Positions 22,714 to 31,380 are shown, counted from the first letter of the stretch. The stretch: DNA of 64,000 nucleotides from JAWLGJ01 sp041685145 (GCA_041685145.1 JAWLGJ010000013.1:1-64000), one strand, 5' to 3'. A program made the numbers and translations. The notes: generated by a model from the sequence alone, not told the origin.

Positions 22714-24111
22714 ATGCAGCGCACGGTGGTCCTGAACGTCGTGGGGCTGACGCCGGCGCTGCTGGCGCACGCGCCCCGCCTGCGCCGCCTCGCCGAAACG
22801 GGCGCGGTGCGCAGTGTGGAGGCCGTTACCCCGGCGGTGACCACCACGGCGCAATCGACCTATGTCACCGGGCTGCCGCCCTCCGGCCACGGCATCGTCG
22901 GCAACGGCTGGTATTTCCGCGACCTGTCCGAGATCTGGTTCTGGCGCCAGTCCAACCGCCTGGTGCAGGGCGAGAAGCTGTGGGAGACGGCGCGCCGCCG
23001 CGATCCCGCCTTCACCTGCGCCAAGCTGTTCTGGTGGTACAACATGTATTCCAGCGCCGATGTCAGCGTCACGCCGCGGCCGATGTACCCCGCCGACGGG
23101 CGCAAGATTCCCGACATCTACACCCAGCCGGCGGCGCTGCGCGAGGAACTGAACGCCAGCCTGGGGGCGTTTCCGCTGTTCCGCTTCTGGGGGCCGAAGG
23201 CGGACATCGTCTCCAGCCGCTGGATCAAGGACTGCGCCCTGCACATCCTGCGCACGCGGCGGCCGACGCTGACCCTCGTCTATCTGCCGCATCTGGACTA
23301 CGACCTGCAAAAGGTGGGGCCCGACGCCCCGACCATCCCCGCCGCCGTCGCCGCCATCGACGCCCTGGCCGGCGAGATCATCGACGAGGCCGAGCGCCAT
23401 GACGCCGCGGTGGTGGTGCTGTCGGAATACGGCATCACCGCCGTCAAGCGGACGGCTTTCCTGAACCGGGTTCTGCGCGAGGCCGGCCTGCTGGCGGTGC
23501 GCGAGGAACTGGGCCGCGAGCTGCTCGACGCGGGCGCCTCGGAGGCCTTCGCCGTCTGCGATCATCAGGTGGCGCATGTCTATGTGCGCCGGCCCGAACT
23601 GGTGGGCGAGGTCAAGGCTCTGCTGGGGGCGGTGCCGGGAGTCGAGCGCGTGCTGGACGCCGAGGGCAAGCGCGCCCTGGGGCTGGACCACGAGCGGTCG
23701 GGCGAGCTGGTCGCCATCAGCGCCGCCGATGCCTGGTTCCCCTATTACTACTGGCTGGACGACGACCGCGCCCCCGACTTCGCCCGCACCGTCGACATCC
23801 ACCGCAAGCCCGGCTTCGACCCGGTGGAGATGTTCGTCGACCCGGCCCTGCGCTGGCCGGCGCTGCGCATCGGCCGGCGGCTGGCGCAGAAGGCGCTGGG
23901 GATGCGGATGCTGATGGACGTCATCCCCCTCGACGCCTCGCTGGTGCGGGGCTCGCACGGCCGTCCCACCGACCGCGCCGAGGAGGGGCCGCTGATCGCC
24001 TCGTCGCGGCCCGAGCACCTGCCCGACGGCGCCGTCGCCGCCAGTCAGGTGCGCGACATCCTGCTGGCCCACGTCTTCCCCGAGCGCGCATCACAGGCGG
24101 CGGCGCAGTAG
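22714..24111 (+). CDS. eboF: Alkaline phosphatase/phosphodiesterase family protein, EboF
   Basis: 465 aa, nucleotide pyrophosphatase/phosphodiesterase fold. VVLNVVGLTPALL at the start carries the first metal-ligand position (Gly where many family members have Asp), PAVTTTAQSTYVTGLPPSGHGIVGNGW holds the catalytic Thr, YLPHLDYDLQKVGPD holds Asp and His metal ligands, and VVLSEYGITAVK and DHQVAHVYV hold the later ones. No signal peptide, so it appears cytoplasmic. Last gene of the plus-strand half of the ebo cluster, ending 7 nt from convergent eboC. Confidence 0.87.
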   Translation: MQRTVVLNVVGLTPALLAHAPRLRRLAETGAVRSVEAVTPAVTTTAQSTYVTGLPPSGHGIVGNGWYFRDLSEIWFWRQSNRLVQGEKLWETARRRDPAFTCAKLFWWYNMYSSADVSVTPRPMYPADGRKIPDIYTQPAALREELNASLGAFPLFRFWGPKADIVSSRWIKDCALHILRTRRPTLTLVYLPHLDYDLQKVGPDAPTIPAAVAAIDALAGEIIDEAERHDAAVVVLSEYGITAVKRTAFLNRVLREAGLLAVREELGRELLDAGASEAFAVCDHQVAHVYVRRPELVGEVKALLGAVPGVERVLDAEGKRALGLDHERSGELVAISAADAWFPYYYWLDDDRAPDFARTVDIHRKPGFDPVEMFVDPALRWPALRIGRRLAQKALGMRMLMDVIPLDASLVRGSHGRPTDRAEEGPLIASSRPEHLPDGAVAASQVRDILLAHVFPERASQAAAQ

Positions 24112-24118
24112 CGACCGA

Positions 24119-25009
24119 TCACGTCGCCGGGATGTACCGTTGCAGCAGCCGTGCCAGCAGGAAGGCGAGCAGGGCGGCGACGGCGCCCGCCGCCGAGCCC
24201 GCCGCCGCCATCATCGCCGCGTCCAGCAGCGCGATGCCGGCCAGGAACGCCGCCACGGCGCCGCCGATGTCGCGGCGCCCCGGCAGCGCCACCAGCGACA
24301 GCGCGTAGCCGGTCCAGGCCGCGAAGGCGGCCAGCGCCGCCCACGCCGCCCACGCCGCCGGCGCCGCCCCCGCCAGCGCCGCCGCCACCGCGAAGGGCGC
24401 CGCCAGGAAGGCCAGCGGCCACAGGGCGCCGGGATCGGCCAGGGTCTCGCGCCGGGCGACGTGGGTCAGGCCCACCACCCAGGCCAGCAGCGCCGCCGCC
24501 CCCAGCCACAGCGCCGGGGCCGGCGCCGGCGTCACCGCCAGCCCGGCGGTGCCAGAGACCCTCGCCCGGCACAGGCCCATCAACAGCGGGCTGAGGGGGT
24601 TGCGCTTGTGCCAGGCGTCGTAGAGCAGGATCAGCGCGCACAGCACCGCCCCCGCCAGCAGCGCCCGCCAGCCCAGCGGCGCTAGCACCGCCAGGCCGGC
24701 GGCCATCATGCCGAAACCGGCGGCGAAGACGGCGGCGGCGTCGACCTCGCCGGCGGGGATGGGGCGTTCGGGCCGCTCGCGGGCGTCGATGCGGCGGTCG
24801 AAGGCATCGTTGAGGAACATGCCCGCCAGGTAGAACAGCGACACCGCCACCACCAACAGCGCCAGCGGCGCCACCGGCGCCATCGGCGGCAGCCCGCCGG
24901 CCAGCACCGTTCCCGCCAGCACGTTGCTCCACACCGTCGGCAGATTCGACACCCGCCCCAGGCGCAGCGCCACGCGCCACGGCGCTATGACAGAGCGGCC
25001 ATTGCCCAT
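24119..25009 (-). CDS. eboC: UbiA-like prenyltransferase, EboC
   Basis: 296 aa membrane protein, about nine helices, UbiA superfamily. First Asp-rich motif FLNDAFDRRIDARERPERP (NDxxDxxxD) and second motif LLYDAWHKRNPLSP are present, both needed for prenyl-diphosphate and Mg2+ binding. Prenyl acceptor unknown. Clearly distinct from the ubiquinone-pathway UbiA at 41178. Start ATG 25009 overlaps the eboE end by 25 nt. Last gene of the minus-strand half. Confidence 0.87.
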   Translation of the reverse strand: MGNGRSVIAPWRVALRLGRVSNLPTVWSNVLAGTVLAGGLPPMAPVAPLALLVVAVSLFYLAGMFLNDAFDRRIDARERPERPIPAGEVDAAAVFAAGFGMMAAGLAVLAPLGWRALLAGAVLCALILLYDAWHKRNPLSPLLMGLCRARVSGTAGLAVTPAPAPALWLGAAALLAWVVGLTHVARRETLADPGALWPLAFLAAPFAVAAALAGAAPAAWAAWAALAAFAAWTGYALSLVALPGRRDIGGAVAAFLAGIALLDAAMMAAAGSAAGAVAALLAFLLARLLQRYIPAT

Positions 25010-26136
25010 TGCAGCTCGCGTGCGATGTCGTCGTCCAGGCCGCCGCCGCGATGGGCGGCGGGCAGCACCGACCAGGTGTAGGTTTCGACCTCCAGATGCC
25101 CCGTCGCCGGCGCCCGCCGCAGCCGCGCCAGCAGCGCGGCAAGCGAATCGCGGGTGGTCTCGAACGGCCCCAGCCGCTCCGCCCACACCGGCACATGCAG
25201 ATGCACCCGCCACTCGGCGCCGTCGATGCGCGGCGCCGCCAGCGCGGCGGGCAGGTCCGGGAAGCGCCGCAGGCCGGCGGCGCTGCGCTCGACGACCTGA
25301 TGCAGATAGACGCCGTCGGCGAAGTCGCCCAGCGCCGCCGTCGCGGCGGCGTCCACCGCCGGAATCCGCAGCGCGCAGCTCAACTGGATCTTGGGCACGG
25401 CGATGCCGCGCGCCTCCAGGCGGGCCAGCGCCGCCAGCGGCTCGTCGAACAGCACGGCGGCGTGGCAGGCGTCCAGGCACACCCCCAGATGGCGGCGCAG
25501 CACGTCCTCGTCGCCGGCGCCGCGCGCGCCGGCGAACACCGCGTCCTCCAGGAAGCGCACGGCGTCGTCGACGCCATCCAGCCAAGCGTCGGGTTCCGGC
25601 TCCAGGGCCAGGGCGATGGCGCGTCCGGTGCGGTCCCGCAGCCGCGCCAGGGTGTCGGCGTGGCGGCGCAGGTTCTCGGCGGCCCGCGCCGCCGCCGCCG
25701 GGGCGATGTCGGCGCCATAGCCCACCGGCACCGTGCTGATGCTGCCGTCGACGCCCTCGGGCAGCAGCGCCGCCAGCAGGCATGCGAGGCGGTCGGTGTA
25801 GCGCAGCCGGTCGGGCTCGCTCCAGTCGGGGCGATAGACCTTCTGCTTCACCGCGCCGCCGTGAAACGCCCCATAGGGAAACCCGTTGAGGGTGAAGACG
25901 TACAGGCCGTTCTCGTCGAGGAAGGCGCGGAACTCGGCCAGCGCCGCCGGAGACGCCTCCAGCTCCCCCGCCGCCCGCGCCGAAAGCCGCAGCCCGACGC
26001 CGAAGGGCGCCGCCGGCGCCACCCGCGCTTTCACCGCCGGCAGGTGGCGGCCCAGCGCCGCCCGCGTCTCGGCCCAGGACTCGCCGGGATGCACGTTGGT
26101 GCAGTAGGTCAGATGGACGTCGCCGTTCAGGCGCAT
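24985..26136 (-). CDS. eboE: Metabolite traffic protein EboE
   Basis: 383 aa TIM-barrel protein of the xylose-isomerase-like class. Recognised by LTYCTNVHPGESWAETRAAL at the start, YVFTLNGFPYGAFHGGAVKQKVYRPDWSEPDRL, LALEPEPDAWLD, LGVCLDACHAAVLFD and VHLHVPVWAERLG. Glu, Asp, His residues in these segments match the metal site of the fold. Substrate unknown. Overlaps eboD by 10 nt, so translation is coupled. Confidence 0.9.
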   Translation of the reverse strand: MRLNGDVHLTYCTNVHPGESWAETRAALGRHLPAVKARVAPAAPFGVGLRLSARAAGELEASPAALAEFRAFLDENGLYVFTLNGFPYGAFHGGAVKQKVYRPDWSEPDRLRYTDRLACLLAALLPEGVDGSISTVPVGYGADIAPAAAARAAENLRRHADTLARLRDRTGRAIALALEPEPDAWLDGVDDAVRFLEDAVFAGARGAGDEDVLRRHLGVCLDACHAAVLFDEPLAALARLEARGIAVPKIQLSCALRIPAVDAAATAALGDFADGVYLHQVVERSAAGLRRFPDLPAALAAPRIDGAEWRVHLHVPVWAERLGPFETTRDSLAALLARLRRAPATGHLEVETYTWSVLPAAHRGGGLDDDIARELQWAMAALS

Positions 26137-27341
26137 CGCGCCGCGTCCCGTGCCCGCAGCCACAGCAGGGCCCGCTCCATGCCCTCGGCGTCGATGGCGT
26201 GCACCTCGACCCCGTGCCCGATCGCCGTCAGCAGGGTGACGGTCAGGGCGCCGCCGAGATGGGCGCGGAACTCCTCCAGCCCCGCCATCACCCGCCGCGC
26301 CCCGCGCCGGTCGTGCAGATCCAGGGCGGGATGCCACAGCCGGAAGCCCAGATCCTCCAGCAGGCCGCACAACGCCTCGGCCTCCGCCGCCGCCAGCAGG
26401 CCGGCCTCGACGGAATAGCGCGCGTCCAGCGCCATGCCCACCGCCACCGCCTCGCCGTGGCGCAGGGCGTGGCCGCTCAGGGACTCCAGCTTGTGCGCCG
26501 CCCAGTGCCCGAAGTCCAGGGGCCGGGCGCTGCCGTCCTCGAAGGGGTCGCCGCCGGCGGCGATGTGGCGCAGATGCAGGGCGGCCGAGCGGCGCACCAG
26601 GGTCTCGACCGCTTCGGGCGCGAAGGCCCGCAGGGCGCCGCTGTTCTCGCCCAGCCAGCGGAAGAAGTGCGCGTCGCGGATGGCGGCCACCTTCACCGCC
26701 TCGGCCATGCCGGCGCGGCGGTCGCGCGGCGACAGCGTCGCCAGGAAGTCCAGATCGTTGACCACGGCGAAAGGGGGCTGGAAGCAGCCGACCAGGTTCT
26801 TGACCCCGAAGGCGTTGACGCCGTTCTTCACCCCGACGCCGGAGTCGTCCTGGGCCAGCACCGTCGTCGGCAGGCGCACCACCCGCAGGCCGCGATGGAA
26901 GGTGGCGCCGGCATAGCCCACCGCGTCGAGGACGGCGCCGCCGCCGACGATCAGCAGCGCCGAATGGCGGTCGAGCCCGGCGTTGTGCAGCCAGCCCAGC
27001 AAACGCAGCGGCAGCTCGGGGTCGTTCTTGGCCGCCTCGCCCCCCGGCACCGTCAGCGGCGGCGCCGCCAGCCCCAGGCCGGGGGCGAAGGCGCGGGCAT
27101 AGGCGGCGATGCGCGCCGTCAGGTCCGGCCACGCGGCGGCGACGCCGGCGTCCACCGCCACCGCCAGCCGGTGTCGGCCGCCGGGCTCGCGCCGGCGCAC
27201 GGCGTCGGCCAGCGCGGGATTGTCCACATCGAAGACGCCGTGGGTGAAGACGACGGGATAGTCGTAGTCGACGCGGAACCGCTGCCGTATCCGCGCGGTG
27301 TCGTCCTCGTGCCGGCCCTCGGGTGCCGTGGATGCCGTCAT
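26127..27341 (-). CDS. eboD: 3-dehydroquinate-synthase-like protein, EboD
   Basis: 404 aa sugar-phosphate-cyclase superfamily member. NAD/metal motifs: GGGAVLDAVGYAGATFHRG, PTTVLAQDDSGVGVKNGVN, LDFGHWAAHKLE and RHGEAVAVGM. These deviate from true AroB (for example VGVKNGVNAFGVKNLVG instead of GGKTGVN.P.GKN), as expected for ebo-linked and secondary-metabolism cyclases. Most likely makes a cyclitol-type product of unknown identity. Start ATG 27341 with GGGCGGG upstream; first gene of the minus-strand ebo half-operon. Confidence 0.87.
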   Translation of the reverse strand: MTASTAPEGRHEDDTARIRQRFRVDYDYPVVFTHGVFDVDNPALADAVRRREPGGRHRLAVAVDAGVAAAWPDLTARIAAYARAFAPGLGLAAPPLTVPGGEAAKNDPELPLRLLGWLHNAGLDRHSALLIVGGGAVLDAVGYAGATFHRGLRVVRLPTTVLAQDDSGVGVKNGVNAFGVKNLVGCFQPPFAVVNDLDFLATLSPRDRRAGMAEAVKVAAIRDAHFFRWLGENSGALRAFAPEAVETLVRRSAALHLRHIAAGGDPFEDGSARPLDFGHWAAHKLESLSGHALRHGEAVAVGMALDARYSVEAGLLAAAEAEALCGLLEDLGFRLWHPALDLHDRRGARRVMAGLEEFRAHLGGALTVTLLTAIGHGVEVHAIDAEGMERALLWLRARDAARCA

Positions 27342-27654
27342 GCGCCCGCCCGTTCGCCCGTGATCATGCCTGGGCTCAAGATGGGGCGGTGGCGGCGGGG
27401 CTTTGATCAGCCAGAGGAGGAGCGCCGCGGCCTCCGTTCGGGGGCGGTGGCACCCGAAGGGGGCAGGGGGGCGGCCATCGGTCTGCGGCGCCCGGGCGGT
27501 CCCCTGTCGGCGTGGGCGCCGTCCGCCCCGCCGGATGCTCCCTTCGCCGCCACGGCACCCTTCGGAATCAGCGCCGGAAGAACATTGTCCGATGGCCATG
27601 CCGCGCCCCTAGATTCCGCCCTAAGCCGCCATCGGAGCAGGGGAGAAGCGAACC
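27342..27654. other. Divergent intergenic region eboD / sugar dehydrogenase
   Basis: 313 bp without a gene. It must hold promoters for eboD (minus) and the PQQ dehydrogenase (plus). I see no NsrR- or FNR-type box; the only palindromic item is TTTGATCAGCC around 27401, too short to interpret. Ribosome site GGGGAGAAG lies before the plus-strand start. Confidence 0.5.
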
Positions 27655-29130
27655 ATGAGACTCCTACACCGTGGAGCCGTCGCCGCCGGTCTGTGTGGGC
27701 TGGCCTTGAGCGTACAGGCGCAAAGCGTACCGGAACAACCCGAGGAGGTGGCGCGCCCGGAGGCGCAACTGTCCGGCGTGCCGCCGGTGTCGCTGGTCAA
27801 GGTGGCCGACGGCTTCCACGACCCCAGCAACGTCGCCGCGGCCAATGACGGCAGCGGGCGCCTGTTCGTCACCGAACGCATCGGCCGCATCCAGGTGGTC
27901 AATGAGGACGGATCGCGGCAAGAGGAGCCGTTTCTCGACCTCACCGCCATCAACCCGCTGGGCAGCGACGTGCAGACGGGCTTTGTCGAGCAGGGCCTCT
28001 ATTCGGTGGCCTTCCATCCCGACTTCGCCGAGAACGGGCATTTCTTCGTGCACTACGCCTCGCTGCCGTTCAACGGCGACGGCATGATTGTGCGCTTCAC
28101 CGTCGACCCCGAGAACCCCGACCGCGTCACCGCCGAGCGCGCCAACGAGACCGCCAAGGTGATCATGCGGATCGAGCAGCCCTGGTACAACCACAACGGC
28201 GGCACCATCGCCTTCGGGCCCGACGGCTATCTCTACATCACCTCCGGCGACGGCGGCTGGGAGGGCGACCCCCTGCAGGCGGGCCGCGACCTCGGCACCT
28301 GGCTGGGCAAGATCCTGCGCGTCGACGTCGACGTGCCCGAGGATTCGCTGCAACCCTACGCCATTCCGCCGGACAACCCCTTCGCCCAGGCCGGGGCCGA
28401 GCGGCTGATGAGCCTGTTCGGCATCACCGAGGAGCAGTTCGCCGAGATCCGCGTCGAGGCCAAGCCCGAGATCTGGGCCCTGGGCCTGCGCAATCCCTAT
28501 CACATCACCTTCGACGACGAGACCGGCGACCTCTACATCGCCGACGTCGGCCAGAACCACTGGGAGGAGATCAACTGGCAGGCGGCCGACAGCGGCGGCG
28601 GCGAGGACTACGGCTGGCCGGCGATGCAGGGCAGCTTCTGCCATCCCATCACCGGCGAGCTGCCCCAGCAGGACGGCCGCTTCGTCACCCAAGAGGATTG
28701 CGCCGTGGTCGGGGTGCTGCCGGTGGCGGAATACCCGCATGACCAGCCCTATCCCGACGCCCAGGAGACCGCCGAACTGACCGGCTGCTCGGTGCAGGGA
28801 CTCGGCGTCGTTACGCTGGGCGAGCGTCGCGTGCACCTCGCCGGCGACTGGTGCACCGGCCGCCTGTGGGGCCTCGCCTGGAGCGAGCAGGACAGCGGCT
28901 GGGAATTCGCCCAGCTCGCGCAGACGGAACTGATGTTCACCGGCGGCACGGTGGGCGAGGACGGCAGCGCCTATGCCGTCAACTGCAACTGCTTCTATCT
29001 GGCCGATGTGGGGCCGGAGGAGAACCCGCCCGGCGCGCTGTGGCGGGTGACGCCGTCGGACCAGGTCGCCGAGGGCGCCGAAACGGCGGCGCAGCGCCCG
29101 CCGCAACTGGGCGAGGAACGCGCCGACTGA
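27655..29130 (+). CDS. PQQ-dependent soluble aldose/sorbosone-type dehydrogenase
   Basis: 491 aa periplasmic beta-propeller oxidising aldehyde groups of sugars or similar compounds with PQQ. Signal peptide residues 1-22 (cut near VQA). Propeller motifs: GLYSVAFHPDFAENGHFFVHY, YNHNGGTIAFGPDGYLYITSGDGG, the WALGLRNPYHITFDDETGDLYIADVGQNHWEEIN block with the catalytic-site Arg-Asn-Pro, and GYGWP-like EDYGWPAM. Four or more cysteines in the late CSVQGLG and NCNCFYLADVG region suggest disulfides. Single gene followed by a strong terminator; electron acceptor not encoded nearby unless it is the cupredoxin 1.2 kb downstream. Confidence 0.9.
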   Translation: MRLLHRGAVAAGLCGLALSVQAQSVPEQPEEVARPEAQLSGVPPVSLVKVADGFHDPSNVAAANDGSGRLFVTERIGRIQVVNEDGSRQEEPFLDLTAINPLGSDVQTGFVEQGLYSVAFHPDFAENGHFFVHYASLPFNGDGMIVRFTVDPENPDRVTAERANETAKVIMRIEQPWYNHNGGTIAFGPDGYLYITSGDGGWEGDPLQAGRDLGTWLGKILRVDVDVPEDSLQPYAIPPDNPFAQAGAERLMSLFGITEEQFAEIRVEAKPEIWALGLRNPYHITFDDETGDLYIADVGQNHWEEINWQAADSGGGEDYGWPAMQGSFCHPITGELPQQDGRFVTQEDCAVVGVLPVAEYPHDQPYPDAQETAELTGCSVQGLGVVTLGERRVHLAGDWCTGRLWGLAWSEQDSGWEFAQLAQTELMFTGGTVGEDGSAYAVNCNCFYLADVGPEENPPGALWRVTPSDQVAEGAETAAQRPPQLGEERAD

Positions 29131-29161
29131 GCGGCCGACCGAACGGATGCCGTCTCAACTT

Positions 29162-29190
29162 CCGCCCCGGTGGCCCGGCCACCGGGGCGG
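29162..29190 (+). terminator. Rho-independent-type terminator
   Basis: 12-bp perfect stem (CCGCCCCGGTGG / CCACCGGGGCGG) with 5-nt loop, followed on the plus strand by ACTTGTTT. Lies between the convergent sugar-dehydrogenase and CBS-BON genes, so it may serve both directions. Confidence 0.8.
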
Positions 29191-29197
29191 ACTTGTT

Positions 29198-29881
29198 TCA
29201 GCCCGCCCAGCCGCGTTCGGGCGCCGTGATCATGTGGTCCTCGACGGCGGCGACGCCGGGGGTGTTCTCGGCGGCCACCCGCAGCGCCTGGCGCTTGGTC
29301 TCGCTGGGGATCGCGCCCCAGAAATGCACGATGCCGTCCTTCACCGTGACGCTGGCCTGGCCGACGCTGATGCCCTCGTCGCGCAGGGATCTCAGCAGCT
29401 GCCTGCGGATGTCGGCGTCCTCGACCGACGCCGACGACGCCACCGCCGCCGTCAGCCCGCGCACCAGATCGGCGCGGCTGACGATGCCCACCGGCAGGTT
29501 GTCGCGCACCACGATCACCCGCTTGACGTGGCGTTCCTCCATGAGCCGGGCCATCTCGGGCAGGGCGGCGTCCTCGTTGACGGTCACCAAATCAGAGGAC
29601 ATGACGTCGCGGGCGCGGCGGCCGTGGCTGCGGACGAATTCCCGCGCCACCGCCTCCTCGCCCTCCAGCAGGCGCATCCACAACGACAGGCGCCGCTCGG
29701 TGCCCAACTCGTGGCGCCGCAGCAGGTCGCCCTCGCTGACGACGCCCACCAGCCGGCCGTCGGCCTCCACCACCGGCAGCGCGCTGACCCGGTGCTCCAT
29801 CATCAGCCGCGCCAGCGAGACGATGTCGGCGTCCGGGGTCGCCGTCACCAGATCCGTGGTCATGATGTCGCGTGCTCTCAT
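29198..29881 (-). CDS. CBS-pair and BON domain protein
   Basis: 227 aa cytoplasmic protein. Two CBS motifs: DIMTTDLVTATPDADIVSLA about residues 5-60 and DVMSSDLVTVNEDAALPEMA about 90-145, an adenosine-nucleotide-sensing pair, then a BON domain (about 155-220: DADIRRQLLRSL, VTVKDGIVHFWG). The combination is common in proteobacteria and linked to stress or energy sensing; no partner is defined. Single gene. Confidence 0.92.
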   Translation of the reverse strand: MRARDIMTTDLVTATPDADIVSLARLMMEHRVSALPVVEADGRLVGVVSEGDLLRRHELGTERRLSLWMRLLEGEEAVAREFVRSHGRRARDVMSSDLVTVNEDAALPEMARLMEERHVKRVIVVRDNLPVGIVSRADLVRGLTAAVASSASVEDADIRRQLLRSLRDEGISVGQASVTVKDGIVHFWGAIPSETKRQALRVAAENTPGVAAVEDHMITAPERGWAG

Positions 29882-30020
29882 CGCCGGATGCTCCCCTTGT
29901 CATGGGCACCCTTTAGATGGGGCCCTGGCCGGCGCAGACAATCCGTCGGGCGTTTCCACTCGCGCGGACCCGGCTCCGCTCGCTCGGCCGCCGCCTCGAC
30001 GGCGTAGCTCTCCCAGCCGC

Positions 30021-30127
30021 TCGTCATTCCCGCGCAGGCGGGAATCCAGGGGGCTCTTCGCGCGTCGATGTCGGGACGGACATCCGTCGGGGATTGGCAT
30101 GGACCCCCGCCTTCGCGGGGGTGACGA
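30021..30127. repeat. REP-type inverted doublet (REPIN-like)
   Basis: Two related hairpin units in opposite orientation: TCATTCCCGCGCAGGCGGGA starting at 30024 and a GGACCCCCGCCTTCGCGGGG unit starting at 30101, each with its own GCGGG/CCCGC stem and a TGACG/CGTCA flank. About 50 bp separate them. This architecture is that of REPINs, non-autonomous elements spread by RAYT transposases. Confidence 0.65.
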
Positions 30128-30186
30128 ACCGACTCGGGGGCGACGACGTCTTTCCGCATCCTGCGGGGAGGCGCCCCTCCTATCGA

Positions 30187-30284
30187 CCCTCGCCGGGCGC
30201 TAGGGCGTGATCCGCTCACACGCGGTCGCGCCCAGCCGCCGTTGAGGCGGCGCCCATGCGAGCGGAGCGCGCGCCCGGCGAGGG
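30187..30284. repeat. 98-bp interrupted palindrome
   Basis: Perfect 14-bp outer arms CCCTCGCCGGGCGC (30187-30200) and GCGCCCGGCGAGGG (30271-30284), an inner pair TCCGCTC/GAGCGGA, and a central hairpin GCCGCC-GTTGA-GGCGGC. The right 25 bp (30260-30284) recur in inverted orientation at 63727-63751 with one mismatch, so this is a dispersed element. Confidence 0.6.
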
Positions 30285-30324
30285 ACACAAAGGTAGGGCC
30301 GGTTCCATGTGAGTGGAAACGGCC

Positions 30325-30732
30325 CTAGTCGGTGACGATGACCGTGCCGACCATGTCGTCCTTTTCCCAGTGGGGACCGCAGAGATAGGGGTACTCGCCG
30401 GGGGTGGTGAAGGTGAAGGACCACTCCTCGTCCATGAAGGCGCGGTCCGATTCCGCCTCGCCGGCCTCCTTCAGCCAGACGCTGTGCGAGGTGCGCTCGA
30501 CATTGACCCAGGTGACGGTCGTGCCCGGCTTCACGGTGATCCGGGGCGGGCAGAAGGTGTATTGCCGCATCAGCACCACATTGTCCGGCGGCGGCTCGCC
30601 GCGCAGCTCGATGTAGCGCTCGCGCGCGTCGGCGCAGATCGCGTCGGTGTCGGCGGCCGAGGCGTTGGAGACGGCGGCGGGGACGGCGGCGACCACGGCC
30701 GCGGCGACAAGGCTCGGCAGGCGCATACGCAT
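30325..30732 (-). CDS. Periplasmic cupredoxin (plastocyanin/azurin-like)
   Basis: 135 aa blue-copper protein. Signal peptide to about residue 26 (cut after ASA). Type 1 copper ligands visible: His83 (TSHSVW), Cys118, His121 (YLCGPHWEK) and Met127. Cys33 and Cys61 could form a disulfide. Candidate small electron carrier, possibly for NorS or the sugar dehydrogenase, though nothing directly shows this. Divergent from the lipoprotein gene at 30876. Confidence 0.88.
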   Translation of the reverse strand: MRMRLPSLVAAAVVAAVPAAVSNASAADTDAICADARERYIELRGEPPPDNVVLMRQYTFCPPRITVKPGTTVTWVNVERTSHSVWLKEAGEAESDRAFMDEEWSFTFTTPGEYPYLCGPHWEKDDMVGTVIVTD

Positions 30733-30875
30733 GGCGGACTCCCCCTTTGGACTGGCTGTGCCACATCCACAGGCTAATGCCGTCGGAGGCGGCGGCGCAA
30801 CCGCGCGGGAGGGACGGAACCCCAGCCCCCGCGGCGGCGTTGGGTGGGGTGGACCCTCGTAAAGGAGGAATGGTC

Positions 30876-31352
30876 ATGACCATGCGATATCTCGGCACCC
30901 TTGCCGTCGGCGGCGCCCTGGTGGTCCTTCCGGGCTGCGCGGCGATGGACGACATGATCGGCGGCGACGGCCAGCAGCAGGCGGCGCTGCCGACGGCGGC
31001 CCCCACCGCCATCGCCCAATTGCCGCCGCCGGCGGGATTCGTCAATGTCAGCCAGATCGTGGATTTGCCGGACTTCGTGCCGGGCCTGGGGCGTTTGTAC
31101 GCGCGCCCGGACAATCTGCCCGAGGGGCCGTATCTCGGCTATGACCGCGCCGGCAACCTTGCCAACACCACCTACATGATTCCGCTGGACCGCTTCGCGG
31201 GGGCCCAGAGCATCGAGAACCTACCGGCCACGACGGTTCCCGTCGACCATGTCGATCTGAACTACAACGCCGGCCATGCCGGCTTGGCCGAGCCGCACTA
31301 CCATGTGGTGATGTGGCACATTCCGCGGCAACAGGCCGAGTTGCTGCAATAG
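30876..31352 (+). CDS. His-rich lipoprotein
   Basis: 158 aa. Lipoprotein signal with lipobox LPGC (Cys21). The C-terminal third reads PVDHVDLNYNAGHAGLAEPHYHVVMWHIP; the spaced His residues (HVDLNY, GHAG, PHYH, WHI) suggest a metal site and recall DUF5602-type proteins, but I am not sure of the family. ATG 30876 lies 7 nt after GGAGG; in-frame ATG 30870 is too close to it. Divergent neighbour of the cupredoxin, so a copper-related function is a fair guess. Confidence 0.75.
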   Translation: MTMRYLGTLAVGGALVVLPGCAAMDDMIGGDGQQQAALPTAAPTAIAQLPPPAGFVNVSQIVDLPDFVPGLGRLYARPDNLPEGPYLGYDRAGNLANTTYMIPLDRFAGAQSIENLPATTVPVDHVDLNYNAGHAGLAEPHYHVVMWHIPRQQAELLQ

Positions 31353-31380
31353 GGGCTGGACGGCCGGCGGCGGCCGGGCG

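Larger units (their letters stand above)
29882..30324. other. Repeat-bearing intergenic region
   Basis: 443 bp without a gene between the CBS-BON gene and the cupredoxin gene. It contains a REP-doublet (30021-30127) and a long interrupted palindrome (30187-30284), both listed separately. Small open frames here lack ribosome sites and protein-like composition. Confidence 0.7.
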
